This document shows, one piece after another, positions 56,251 through 64,000 of a stretch of DNA of 64,000 bases. This stretch comes from Oricola cellulosilytica (GTDB taxonomy: Bacteria > Pseudomonadota > Alphaproteobacteria > Rhizobiales > Rhizobiaceae), in the NCBI RefSeq assembly GCF_019966575.1, contig NZ_JAINFK010000001.1, positions 819,626 through 883,625 of the forward strand. The letters run 5' to 3'. The position numbers were made by a program, and so were the translations under genes. Within the stretch, counting starts at the first letter, position 1; each line of letters starts with the position of its first letter. Under the pieces are notes generated by a model, which saw only the letters and a program-made list of their open reading frames with translations, ran no database searches and was not told where the DNA came from.

Positions 56251-56952
56251 ATGGCGCGATTGCCACGGGTTTTATTGCGAGCAGCGATAACCGCGCTCCT
56301 GTTGACCGGGGCATCGCCCGCAGCTACCCAGCCACGATGCGGCCTGGCCCTGGTGTTGGCGATCGATGTTTCCGCCAGCGTGGATGCAACGGAATATAGC
56401 CTGCAGATGAATGGTCTCGCGGACGCGCTGCGCGCGGATATCGTTCGCGAAGCAATCATCGAGGCTGGCGGCATACAGGCGACCGCGTTCGAGTGGAGCG
56501 GCCGGAACCAGCAGATCGAGATCGCGCCATGGTCCTTTGTCGCCACCGATACCGACATTCTCGATTTCGCTTCCAGGATCGCGGCCCATGAGCGGCGTTT
56601 CGACGAGTTTCCGACAGCGCTCGGTTTTGCACTCGGGCATGCAGCGATTCGCCTGTCGCAGGCCCCTATCCAGTGCGAGCGGAGCGTCGTCGACGTCTCC
56701 GGCGACGGGGTGAACAATGACGGATACGAGCCGCCGCTTGCCTTCGCGAATTTCGATTTCGAGAATGTCACGGTCAACGGACTGGTGATCGCGGGCGAGC
56801 AACCCGACCCAGTCGCCTACTACCGATCCAAGGTTATCCATGGCCCAGGCGCTTTCGTCGAGGTTGCCGCCGATTTCGCGGACTACGAGGCGTCGATGAA
56901 GCGAAAGCTGCTGCGCGAAATCAACGGCGCCGCCCTGTCGATGGCACAATGA
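56251..56952 (+). CDS. DUF1194 exported von Willebrand-like protein
   Basis: A 233-residue protein with a signal peptide (about residues 1-27) and a VWA-like domain: LALVLAIDVSASVDATEYSLQ with a DxSxS metal-site motif, ATAFEWSGRNQQIEI, CERSVVDVSGDGVNNDGYEP, and a C-terminal IHGPGAFVEVAADFADYE. DUF1194 proteins are widespread in alphaproteobacteria with unknown function. The ATG at 56251 starts the signal peptide. Confidence 0.92.
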   Translation: MARLPRVLLRAAITALLLTGASPAATQPRCGLALVLAIDVSASVDATEYSLQMNGLADALRADIVREAIIEAGGIQATAFEWSGRNQQIEIAPWSFVATDTDILDFASRIAAHERRFDEFPTALGFALGHAAIRLSQAPIQCERSVVDVSGDGVNNDGYEPPLAFANFDFENVTVNGLVIAGEQPDPVAYYRSKVIHGPGAFVEVAADFADYEASMKRKLLREINGAALSMAQ

Positions 56953-56980
56953 ACGAAGCCGCGTAACCATCCGAGCAACA

Positions 56981-57796
56981 ATGTCCGAAAACGCCTATGT
57001 CACGCTCGTCACCAATCACGATTATGCCGATGCGGCGATCGCGCTCGTGCGCTCGCTGGCGCTGACCGCAACCGATGCGGACATCGTGGTGATGCATACC
57101 GGGGCGGTGGCCGACAGCGATCTCGAACCCTTGAGGGCACTCGGCGCACTCTGCGTAGAGGCGGCCCTGCTCGACACCTCCCCCGCCTTCAATGCGCGGC
57201 ATGGACGCGCCCGCCTGCACGCCAATGCGCCATTCACCAAGGGGGGAAAGCCCGCCTTCCATACGCCGCTCGACAATTTCGCCAAGCTGCGGCTGTGGCA
57301 ACTCGATACCTACCGCAACTGCGTATTCATCGACGCCGATGCGATCGTGCTGCGCAACATCGACCGCTTGTTCGGCTATCCGGAATTCTCCGCCGCGCCG
57401 AACGTCTATGAAACCCTCGCCGATTTCCACCGGCTCAATTCCGGCGTATTCACCGCCAAACCGTCGCAGACGACATTCGCGTCGATGATGGAGCGTCTGG
57501 ACCAGCCGGACATCTTCTGGAGGCGCACCGACCAGACGTTTCTCCAGTCGTTCTTTCCCGATTGGCACGGCCTGCCGGTGTTCGACAACATGCTGCAATA
57601 TGTCTGGTTCAACATGCCGGAACTGTGGGACTGGAAGTCGGTGCGCGTCGTTCACTATCAGTATGAAAAGCCGTGGCAGGCCGATCATCCGAAGCGCGAC
57701 CGCCTGCGGCCGCTGATCGATCTCTGGAATGCCTATCGAACGGGCGAGGATATTCCCGATATCGACGCGCTGGCCCATCCGGAACCCGGAAGTTGA
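56981..57796 (+). CDS. Glycosyltransferase, glycogenin-like (GT8 type)
   Basis: A 271-residue nucleotide-sugar transferase with the N-terminal AYVTLVTNHDYADAAIALVRSL, the metal-binding DxD in CVFIDADAIVLRNIDRLF, LNSGVFTAKPSQTTF, and the C-terminal RVVHYQYEKPW with the second metal-ligand His. Acceptor unknown. The next gene's TTG overlaps its stop (TTGA). Confidence 0.9.
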   Translation: MSENAYVTLVTNHDYADAAIALVRSLALTATDADIVVMHTGAVADSDLEPLRALGALCVEAALLDTSPAFNARHGRARLHANAPFTKGGKPAFHTPLDNFAKLRLWQLDTYRNCVFIDADAIVLRNIDRLFGYPEFSAAPNVYETLADFHRLNSGVFTAKPSQTTFASMMERLDQPDIFWRRTDQTFLQSFFPDWHGLPVFDNMLQYVWFNMPELWDWKSVRVVHYQYEKPWQADHPKRDRLRPLIDLWNAYRTGEDIPDIDALAHPEPGS

Positions 57797-58680
57797 AAAC
57801 GGCACTGGTGAGCGGCGGGACGGGCTTTGCCGGACGCTTCATCGTAGAGGCCCTGCTTGCCGCGGGATACGCAGTCACGGTGACGGGGCGCACCTCCCCG
57901 GAAACCGGGTTCTTCTCCCAGCCGGTAAGGTGGATCGAAGCCGGTCTCGAGCCGGATCTACTTCCGGCCGGCATGTTCGACGGCGTCGACGCCTTCGTTC
58001 ACGCCGCATTTCACCACGTGGCTGGAAAATACCGCGGCGGAGAAGGTGCAGATCCCGAGGCTTTCCGCCGGCTCAATGTCGGCGGATCGGTCGCGATGTT
58101 CGCGGCTGCAACGGCGTCTGGCGTCCAGCGCGCCGTCTTTCTTTCCAGTCGCGCCGTCTACGGCACCCAGCCACCCGGCGCGGTGCTCAAGGAAGACACT
58201 ACAACTCGGCCCGACACGCTTTACGGACAGGTCAAATGCGAGGTCGAACTGGCGCTGCAGGAGCTCTCGAATTTCGCCTCCTTACCGGTTTCCCTGCGGG
58301 TCACGGGGGTCTACGGCCCCGCCGGACAAGGAAGGTTTCACAAATGGCGCGACCTTTTCGACGATTACCTGGCCGAAAGTCCGATCGCGCCGCGCGCCGC
58401 CACGGAAGTTCACGGCGAGGACATGGCGGCGGCCGTTCGCCTGATGCTGGAGGCGGATCCGGACGACATCCGGGCCGCAAGTCCCGGCCTCGTCTTCAAT
58501 GTCTCCGACATTCTTCTCGACCGGCGCGACCTGCTCGGCGAATATGCGCGGCTGACGGGCTGCAAGGGCCCGCTGCCCGGCCACGCGGAGGCGCCGGGCT
58601 TCAATGCGATGGACTGCACGCGTCTGCGGGGCCTCGGCTGGCGGCCGCGCGGACATCTCGATCTGACCGGTCTCGTCTGA
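57793..58680 (+). CDS. NAD-dependent epimerase/dehydratase
   Basis: A 295-residue extended short-chain dehydrogenase with the nucleotide loop LVSGGTGFAGRFIVEALL, DAFVHAAFHHVAGKYRGG, the Ser in FLSSRAVYGTQ, the Tyr-x3-Lys-like DTLYGQVKCEVELAL, and RVTGVYGPAGQG. The start is TTG 57793 overlapping the glycosyltransferase stop, which suggests translational coupling and a joint role in sugar-nucleotide or glycan chemistry. Substrate unknown. Confidence 0.88.
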   Translation: MKTALVSGGTGFAGRFIVEALLAAGYAVTVTGRTSPETGFFSQPVRWIEAGLEPDLLPAGMFDGVDAFVHAAFHHVAGKYRGGEGADPEAFRRLNVGGSVAMFAAATASGVQRAVFLSSRAVYGTQPPGAVLKEDTTTRPDTLYGQVKCEVELALQELSNFASLPVSLRVTGVYGPAGQGRFHKWRDLFDDYLAESPIAPRAATEVHGEDMAAAVRLMLEADPDDIRAASPGLVFNVSDILLDRRDLLGEYARLTGCKGPLPGHAEAPGFNAMDCTRLRGLGWRPRGHLDLTGLV

Positions 58681-58831
58681 GCGCTTGCGCACGATGAACT
58701 GACGACGCTGATGGCGAAGGCGGGGCGCTTAACCGGCCGGATGGCCAGTGTGCCGTTGAAGCGTTTCCGGTCGGGTGACTTGCGGAAGCGCCCGCTTTGC
58801 CGCTTAGTGACGCCGAGAGCACCAGGCAGGC

Positions 58832-59806
58832 ATGATGGAACACGTACTTACACCGGAAAATCTCGCAGAGCATCTGCGCATGGTTGTGGCCACCGGGAAG
58901 ATCGGTGTGTGGGATCTCGACCTGACGACGGGCCATGCCTGGCGAAATGCCCGGCACGACGAGATATTCGGCTATGAGGAACAACTTCCGGAATGGACGT
59001 ACGATCAGTTTCTCGAGCATGTCGTCGAGGCTGACCGCGAGCGCGTCGACGGATTGAACAAGGCGGCGATGGAGGCGGGGGAGCCCTGGTCCTTCGAATG
59101 CCGCATCGATACGAGCACGGGCGAGCGCCGCTGGATTTTCGCCCATGGCGAGCCGTTGCAGGACCACTCCGGCGCGACGATCAAGTTCATCGGCCATGTC
59201 ATCGATATCACCAAGACCAAGGAAGCGGAGGAGCAGCTCAGGCTGGTGACGGACGAGTTGAACCACCGGGTGTCGAACTTCGCCAACATGCTGCTTTCGA
59301 TCATCAAGCTTTCGGCCAAGGGCTCCCCGGCCGTTGAGGAATTTGCAGCAACGCTTGCGGACCGAATCAAAGTGCTGGCGCGCAACCAGGTCATTCGCCC
59401 GGACGAGCAGTCCGCCGGGGTCACGGCCGCACGGATTATCGAAGCGGAGATCAGCCCGTTCGTGACCGGCGAAGACCGGTTCGTGGCCGATTTCGACGAG
59501 GACATCCTCTTGCGGGAGAGGATGGCGCAGAACTTCTCATTGGTCGTGCACGAACTGCTCACAAACGCCTGCAAATACGGAGCCCTTTCCTCCAGCCAGG
59601 GGATGGTGGCGATCACCTTGAAACGCACCGAGAATCCGAGACGAGCGCGTTTCCGGTGGACGGAGACCGGAGGCCCGGAAGTCACAGAGTCCGGCATGCC
59701 CGGCTTCGGAACCAAACTCATTCGGACCGTGCTGGGCGGAGCCGTCGACATCGACTATTGCAAAACGGGATTTCGCTGCGAGTTCCTGGTCGACGTTCTT
59801 GCCTAG
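58832..59806 (+). CDS. PAS-domain sensor histidine kinase, HWE/HisKA_2 type
   Basis: A 324-residue protein with a PAS domain (about residues 10-130: IGVWDLDLTTGHAWRNARHDEIFGYEE; PAC tail DITKTKEAEEQL) and a kinase core with the phospho-acceptor His in DELNHRVSNFANMLLSI and ATP-site motifs HELLTNACKYGALSS and WTETGGPEV, the marks of the HWE/HisKA_2 group. No photoreceptor Cys motif (NCRFLQ) is visible, so it is not a classic LOV kinase. No response regulator lies next to it. Confidence 0.9.
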   Translation: MMEHVLTPENLAEHLRMVVATGKIGVWDLDLTTGHAWRNARHDEIFGYEEQLPEWTYDQFLEHVVEADRERVDGLNKAAMEAGEPWSFECRIDTSTGERRWIFAHGEPLQDHSGATIKFIGHVIDITKTKEAEEQLRLVTDELNHRVSNFANMLLSIIKLSAKGSPAVEEFAATLADRIKVLARNQVIRPDEQSAGVTAARIIEAEISPFVTGEDRFVADFDEDILLRERMAQNFSLVVHELLTNACKYGALSSSQGMVAITLKRTENPRRARFRWTETGGPEVTESGMPGFGTKLIRTVLGGAVDIDYCKTGFRCEFLVDVLA

Positions 59807-60151
59807 CATGCGGTGCGCGGCCCGTGTCACGCATTCTGCGATCAGGAGCGCCGGGCGCTCCGTCGGGGGGTTGTGCGAGGCGGCGAAGCCGGTGCCGCAC
59901 CGTGACAGGCCGCCTCCCGCCAATGTTTCGTGCCGCCCAACCTTGACTCCCGCCCCCGTTTCCGCCATAGGCGCGCCCGAATAGCGAAGAGTTGAAACTC
60001 CGAGCCACCGACCGGGACGCCGCCAAACGGACGATCCCGGAGGTCAACACCCGGCAGCGCGATGCGCCCCCGGGTGCTTTCCGGCTTTGGGGTTTCGAAC
60101 GCCTCCGCTGATGCCTACCTTTCGGGAGAGACCGAAAGTGGAGAGAAACGA
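59807..60151. other. Intergenic region between the HWE kinase and ffh (345 bases)
   Basis: No credible gene. A small hairpin GAGCGC-CGG-GCGCTC lies at 59846-59860, without a T run. TTGACT (59943-59948) and CATAGG (59966-59971) with a 17-base spacer form a plausible promoter reading towards ffh, leaving a 5' leader of about 170 bases. GAGAGAAA just before 60152 is the ribosome site for ffh. Confidence 0.5.
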
Positions 60152-61702
60152 ATGTTTGAATCGCTTCAGGACCGCCTTGGTTCGATCCTGAATAATCTGA
60201 CCGGGCGCGGCGCGCTGTCGGACAAGGACGTGTCGGCTGCGCTGCGCGAGGTGCGGCGCGCGCTGATCGAGGCCGATGTGGCGCTCGAGGTCGTGCGTGC
60301 GTTTACGGACCGCGTGCGCGAGCGGGCCGTGGGCGCCGACGTTCTCAAGAGCGTCAAGCCGGGCCAGATGGTCGTCAAGATCGTTCATGACGAACTGGTG
60401 GAGATGCTGGGCGCGGAAGGCGAGGTCATCGATCTCAATGCGCCGGCGCCCGTCGTCATCATGATGGCCGGCCTCCAGGGTTCGGGAAAGACGACGACAA
60501 CAGGCAAGATCGCGAAGCGTCTGTCCGAGAAACAGGGCAAGAAGGTCCTGATGGCATCGCTCGACACCCGCCGTCCGGCTGCCCAGGAACAGCTCAAGCA
60601 ACTCGGCGAGCAGACCGGCGTCGCTTCCCTGCCGATCATTGCCGGTCAGTCGCCAGTCGACATCGCCAGGCGCGCCGTTCAGGCGGGCAAGCTTGGTGGC
60701 CATGACGTGGTCATCCTCGACACCGCCGGCCGCACCCATATCGACGAGCCGCTGATGGTCGAGATGGTCGATATCCGCAAGGCGGCCAATCCGCACGAAG
60801 TGCTGCTGGTGGTCGACTCGCTGACCGGTCAGGATGCCGTCAATCTGGCCAAGAGCTTTGACGAGCGCATCTCCGTTACAGGTATCGTGCTGACCCGCAT
60901 GGATGGCGACGGCCGCGGCGGCGCGGCGCTGTCCATGCGCGCTGTGACCGGCAAGCCGATCAAGCTGATCGGCACCGGCGAGAAGATGGATGCGCTGGAG
61001 GAATTTCATCCCAAGCGCATCGCCGACCGCATTCTCGGCATGGGCGACATCGTCTCGCTGGTCGAAAAGGCCGCCGAGAACATCGACGCGGAAAAGGCCG
61101 CGGCGATGGCCAAGAAGATGCAGGACGGCAAGTTCGACCTGAACGACCTCGCCGACCAGCTGCGCCAGATGCAGAAGATGGGCGGCATGGGCGGTATCAT
61201 GGGCATGATGCCCGGTATGGGAAAGATGAAGGACCAGATGGCCGCCGCCGGCATGGACGACAAGATGTTCGGCCGTCAGATCGCTATCATCCAGTCGATG
61301 ACGCCGAAGGAACGCGCCCACCCGGAACTGCTCAAGCACAGCCGCAAGAAGCGCATCGCCGCCGGCTCCGGCACCAACGCCGCCGAGATCAACAAGCTTT
61401 TGAAGATGCAGCGCCAGATGGCCGACATGATGAAGTCCATGAGAGGCAAGAAGGGCGGCGGCGTGATGGGCAAGATGATGGGCGGCCTGGCCGGCAAGAT
61501 GGGTCTGCCGGGCGGCGGGATGGGCGGCATGCCCGATTTCGCCAACCTGGACCCGAAGCAGCTCGAGGCCCTGCAGAAGCAGGCACAGGCGGCCGGTCTC
61601 GGCGGTCCAGGCGCAGTGCCGAAACTGCCGGGCCTCGGTGGTCCGTCCCTGCCAGGCATGGGCACGGGCCCGGGCCTGCCCGGCCTGCCGAAGAAGAAGT
61701 GA
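60152..61702 (+). CDS. ffh: Signal recognition particle protein Ffh
   Basis: Ffh binds signal sequences and 4.5S RNA and delivers ribosomes to FtsY. The 516-residue protein has the N domain (MFESLQDRLGSILNNLTGRG), the G domain P-loop GLQGSGKTTTTGKIAK (about residue 107), DTAGRTHIDEPLM, LTRMDGDGRGGAAL, and a Met- and Gly-rich M domain (MGGMGGIMGMMPGMGKMKDQM split in two). The tail of about 80 residues is rich in Gly, Leu and Pro, as in rhizobial Ffh. The ATG at 60152 follows GAGAGAAA. Confidence 0.97.
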   Translation: MFESLQDRLGSILNNLTGRGALSDKDVSAALREVRRALIEADVALEVVRAFTDRVRERAVGADVLKSVKPGQMVVKIVHDELVEMLGAEGEVIDLNAPAPVVIMMAGLQGSGKTTTTGKIAKRLSEKQGKKVLMASLDTRRPAAQEQLKQLGEQTGVASLPIIAGQSPVDIARRAVQAGKLGGHDVVILDTAGRTHIDEPLMVEMVDIRKAANPHEVLLVVDSLTGQDAVNLAKSFDERISVTGIVLTRMDGDGRGGAALSMRAVTGKPIKLIGTGEKMDALEEFHPKRIADRILGMGDIVSLVEKAAENIDAEKAAAMAKKMQDGKFDLNDLADQLRQMQKMGGMGGIMGMMPGMGKMKDQMAAAGMDDKMFGRQIAIIQSMTPKERAHPELLKHSRKKRIAAGSGTNAAEINKLLKMQRQMADMMKSMRGKKGGGVMGKMMGGLAGKMGLPGGGMGGMPDFANLDPKQLEALQKQAQAAGLGGPGAVPKLPGLGGPSLPGMGTGPGLPGLPKKK

Positions 61703-61712
61703 GGCGCATGCG

Positions 61713-62048
61713 ATGAACGTCACCGGCACCTCCGATCACGCGGCCGAATTGCTGAAGGATCTGCGCCGCTCGATCGACAATTTCGACGCGATCCTCATCC
61801 ACACGCTTGCCGAGCGGTTCCGCTGCACGAAGGCCGTCGGCGAATTGAAGGCGTCGCACGGCCTGCCGGCGTCCGATCCGGAACGCGAAGCAAGACAGAT
61901 CGAGCGGCTGCGGCAGCTCGCCCATGACGCCGATCTCGACCCCGATTTCGCCGAGACGTTCCTTGCCTTCATCGTCAGGGAAGTCATCCGTCATCACGAG
62001 GCGATCGCCGGTAGCGCGAGTGCAAGGAACGAGGGGGGCGAACAATGA
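61713..62048 (+). CDS. Chorismate mutase (AroQ type) in the SRP operon
   Basis: A 111-residue helical enzyme that converts chorismate to prephenate. The AroQ core reads DLRRSIDNFDAILIHTLAER, then RCTKAVGELKASHGLPASD and REARQIERLRQLA, with the active-site Arg/Lys pattern present. This gene between ffh and rpsP is a rhizobial hallmark, from memory. It starts 10 bases after ffh and ends overlapping the GNAT gene (ATGA). Confidence 0.92.
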   Translation: MNVTGTSDHAAELLKDLRRSIDNFDAILIHTLAERFRCTKAVGELKASHGLPASDPEREARQIERLRQLAHDADLDPDFAETFLAFIVREVIRHHEAIAGSASARNEGGEQ

Positions 62049-62563
62049 TCGCGGCGTTGCGCAGCGAGCGCCTCATCCTGCGGGCGTGGCGTCCGGAAGA
62101 CTTTCCCGCCTACGCCGCCTTCGTGGCGGACGAAGCGCGCACACGCTTTATCGGCGGGCCGAAGGACGAATGGCAGGCATGGACCGCCTTCGCCTCGCTC
62201 TCCGGCGAATGGGTGCTGAACGGTTATGGCATTTTCGCGATCGAGATCATCGAAACCGGCGAGCTGGCCGGATATGCCGGGCTCTGGCAGCCGCATTACC
62301 TCGACGAGCCCGAACTCGCCTGGGGGCTCTTCGCCGGTTTTGAGGGCCGGGGAATTGCGACCGAGGCGGTCCTTACGGTGCGCGAATGGGCGGCCGACAC
62401 CCTGGGACTGCCGCCGCTGATGAGCTTTGTCCATCCGCGCAACACGCGCTCGCACAAGCTGCTCGATCGGCTGGGTGCAACCCCTATGACACCAACGACC
62501 TTGCGGGACGAACCCCGTCTTAGATTCCGGCACATCTCGCCGGCGACTGAACGCCGTTATTGA
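62045..62563 (+). CDS. GNAT acetyltransferase, RimJ-like
   Basis: A 172-residue acetyltransferase with the RimJ/RimL-type N-terminus [43 protein letters not shown] (acetyl-CoA loop), and [19 protein letters not shown]. The substrate may be a ribosomal or other protein N-terminus, but this is not shown. It is embedded in the SRP operon between chorismate mutase and rpsP. Confidence 0.9.
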   Translation: MIAALRSERLILRAWRPEDFPAYAAFVADEARTRFIGGPKDEWQAWTAFASLSGEWVLNGYGIFAIEIIETGELAGYAGLWQPHYLDEPELAWGLFAGFEGRGIATEAVLTVREWAADTLGLPPLMSFVHPRNTRSHKLLDRLGATPMTPTTLRDEPRLRFRHISPATERRY

Positions 62564-62576
62564 AAGGAAACGAGAA

Positions 62577-63041
62577 ATGGCACTGAAAATCCGTCTGGCC
62601 CGCGCGGGCTCCAAGAAACGTCCCTACTATCACGTCGTCATCGCCGACGTGCGTTCGCCGCGCGACGGCCGCTTCATCGAGCAGGTCGGCTCGTGGAACC
62701 CGATGCTTCCCAGGGACGGCGAGCGCGTCACACTGAACGAGGACCGCATCAAGCACTGGCTTGAAGTCGGCGCGCAGCCGACCGACCGCGTGGCCCGCTT
62801 CCTGGACGCCGCCGGCTTGGTGAAGCGCGAGGGGCGCAACAACCCGAAAAAGGCCGTTCCGGGCAAGGCCGCCCAGGAACGCGAAGCGATGAAGAAGCAG
62901 AAGGAAGAAGATGCCAAGGCCGCGGAGGAAGCGGCCACCGAGGAGAAGAAGGCGGCAGCCGAGGCACCTGCAGAGGAAGCACCGGCCGAAGAGACGCCCG
63001 CGGAAGCTCCTGCCGAAGAGGAAGCGGCTTCTGCGGAATAA
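62577..63041 (+). CDS. rpsP: Ribosomal protein S16 with an Ala/Glu/Pro-rich tail
   Basis: A small-subunit protein whose first 80 residues are standard S16 ([20 protein letters not shown], then [12 protein letters not shown]). The total of 154 residues, against about 82 in E. coli, is due to a C-terminal extension: a basic stretch ([14 protein letters not shown]) then a low-complexity tail of Glu, Ala, Pro and Lys from about residue 105. Tails of this kind occur in rhizobial S16. Ribosome site AAAGGAAA precedes it. Confidence 0.96.
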   Translation: MALKIRLARAGSKKRPYYHVVIADVRSPRDGRFIEQVGSWNPMLPRDGERVTLNEDRIKHWLEVGAQPTDRVARFLDAAGLVKREGRNNPKKAVPGKAAQEREAMKKQKEEDAKAAEEAATEEKKAAAEAPAEEAPAEETPAEAPAEEEAASAE

Positions 63042-63067
63042 GCGCCCTTACGCGCCAATATCATCAA

Positions 63068-63110
63068 GCGGGGCCGGGCGGCGAACGTCTTCCGGGCCCG
63101 CTTTTCTTTT
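63068..63110 (+). terminator. Rho-independent terminator after rpsP
   Basis: GCGGGGCCGG (63068-63077) pairs with CCGGGCCCGC (63092-63101) with one mismatch, followed by TTTTCTTTT. It ends the ffh-CM-GNAT-rpsP transcript and separates it from the next gene. Confidence 0.88.
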
Positions 63111-63193
63111 GCCGGTTTTCGGGCAATCCTTCGTGCAAAGGCGCAGATTCGACTGCGTCGGGGAACGCCATTCAAGGAGCTTGCGGGCGGCCC

Positions 63194-63751
63194 ATGGCGA
63201 AGACCGAGCGGGAAAAGATGGAGGCCGGCGAGTGGTATAGCTGCATCGATCCGGAACTCGAAAGCCTGCGGACCCGCGCTCGCGCGGCGATACACGAACA
63301 CAACACCATGGCGCCCGGCCGGAGAGGAAACATCGGCCCGGCCCTCGCCGGACTCCTCGGCGCCGCGCCCGCGGACGTAGTGATCGAGACGCCGTTCCAC
63401 TGCCCCTACGGCTTCAACATCTTTCTCGGGGCCGGTGTGTTTCTCAATGCCGGATGCATCATTCTCGATACCGCGAAGGTGAGGATGGGCGCGCGGACCA
63501 TGCTCGGTCCGGGCGTGCAGATCTATTGCGCGGAACATCACCTCGATCCGGTCAAACGTCGGGAGGGCCTGGAGGTCGCAAGGCCGGTCACGATCGGCGA
63601 GGACGTCTGGATCGGCGGCGGCGCCATCGTGCTTCCGGGCGTTGCGATCGGCGACCGGTCGATCGTCGGCGCGGGAAGCGTGGTGACGAAAGACGTCGCC
63701 CCCGAAACCACGGTCGTGGGAAATCCGGCACGATATGTTTCCCGGCAGTGA
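63194..63751 (+). CDS. Hexapeptide-repeat sugar O-acetyltransferase (maltose acetyltransferase type)
   Basis: A 185-residue left-handed beta-helix enzyme starting MAKTEREKMEAGEWYSCIDP, the typical maltose/galactoside acetyltransferase N-terminus. Hexapeptide turns follow from about residue 75, with the catalytic His in QIYCAEHHLDP and the C-terminal TIGEDVWIGGGAIVLPGVAIG and SVVTKDVAPETTVVGNPARY. The true acceptor sugar is unknown. It lies after the rpsP terminator as its own unit. Confidence 0.93.
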   Translation: MAKTEREKMEAGEWYSCIDPELESLRTRARAAIHEHNTMAPGRRGNIGPALAGLLGAAPADVVIETPFHCPYGFNIFLGAGVFLNAGCIILDTAKVRMGARTMLGPGVQIYCAEHHLDPVKRREGLEVARPVTIGEDVWIGGGAIVLPGVAIGDRSIVGAGSVVTKDVAPETTVVGNPARYVSRQ

Positions 63752-63938
63752 CGCCGGAAAAGTACGCCCGTGCGAGCACGAGCTCGTCAGATCAGCGTGC
63801 ACGATCACCTCACGTTGTGCGCAATCGCCGGTAGCGCATTCGGCACGACCCCGCTATTAAGGTTGTGTTTTCGTTATTTCGCCATTTTACTGCGCGACTG
63901 AAGGGCGATTGTGTCGGCGGCGAAGCTGCCCGGCAAAC

Positions 63939-64000
63939 AGGAGATTGTGATGCAGAAATCCGCGCTTGCCACGGTGGCATGTGTGATTGCGGCGGGCGTG
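63939..64000 (+). CDS. Start of an exported protein (cut by window end)
   Basis: A ribosome site AGGAG (63939-63943) precedes ATG 63950. The 17 codons present read MQKSALATVACVIAAGV, the start of a signal peptide. The mature protein lies beyond the window. The coding part begins at 63950; an in-frame GTG at 63947 is an alternative start. Nothing can be said of its function. Confidence 0.6.

Noticed and set aside
60044-61729. A 561-codon minus-strand frame opposite ffh, His- and Leu-rich
   Set aside because: It is the antisense of the Met/Gly-rich Ffh gene, has the composition expected from that, and lacks its own ribosome site.
1-64000. tRNA genes, insertion sequences, prophage, CRISPR arrays or integron sites
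   Set aside because: No T-loop-like GGTTCRANTCC with a matching acceptor stem, no transposase or integrase motifs, and no regularly spaced repeats were seen.

Overview
The window is a gene-dense, GC-rich chromosomal segment from an alphaproteobacterium, most likely of the order Hyphomicrobiales (Rhizobiales). The evidence is gene order: hisB-hisH-hisA-hisF, hslV-acetyltransferase-hslU, the dnaQ/coaE/aroE/maf block facing hemE-hemJ-rho, mnmE-mnmG-rsmG-parA-parB, and ffh-chorismate mutase-rpsP. Family and genus cannot be fixed by eye. I saw no rRNA, tRNA, CRISPR array, insertion sequence or prophage.

Layout. 1-3434 (minus): histidine biosynthesis, with hisF cut by the window edge and two small membrane proteins inside the operon. 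3613-8246 (plus): the HslVU protease with two accessory genes between its subunits, then a DUF1402 protein. 8229-11013 (minus): a tight cluster of a Tim44-like protein, MltA-like lytic transglycosylase, Smr-domain protein and XRE regulator. 11134-12246 (plus): fxsA and secB. 12280-15135 (minus): dnaQ, coaE, aroE, maf. 15136-15635: a 500-base non-coding gap with DnaA-box-like sequences and an AT-rich tract, the probable replication origin. 15636-18621 (plus): hemE, hemJ, rho. 18633-20651 (minus): a thioredoxin-fold/DUF255 protein. 20684-26355 (plus): mnmE, mnmG, rsmG, parA, parB. Five parS-like palindromes lie between 13.0 and 24.1 kb, so the segment is the origin and partition core of the chromosome.

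26383-30613 (minus): holA, lptE, leuS. 30758-37210: mixed housekeeping genes (PLP-homeostasis protein, three cell-wall glycosidases, L32, a prenyl synthase, ispG, an ArsC-like protein). 37332-47234 is more accessory: 3-hydroxybutyrate dehydrogenase with a patatin-like lipase, then a TetR regulator divergent from a two-subunit molybdenum hydroxylase of the isoquinoline-oxidoreductase type, followed by an RND efflux adaptor and pump. 47321-53806 (mainly minus): asd and leuB, a MarR-RidA pair divergent from an alpha/beta hydrolase, a NodE/NodF-like ketosynthase and acyl-carrier pair, and leuD. 53878-59806: a FAD oxidoreductase, then a plus-strand run of a CitE-like lyase, DUF1737, DUF1194, a glycosyltransferase, an epimerase and an HWE-type sensor kinase. 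60152-63041: the SRP operon (ffh, chorismate mutase, GNAT, rpsP), then a hexapeptide acetyltransferase and the start of one exported protein.

Most of the window is conserved core. The least ordinary parts are the origin/parS architecture, the NodFE-like pair away from any visible nod genes, and the TetR/molybdenum hydroxylase/RND region with its four-half-site operator.
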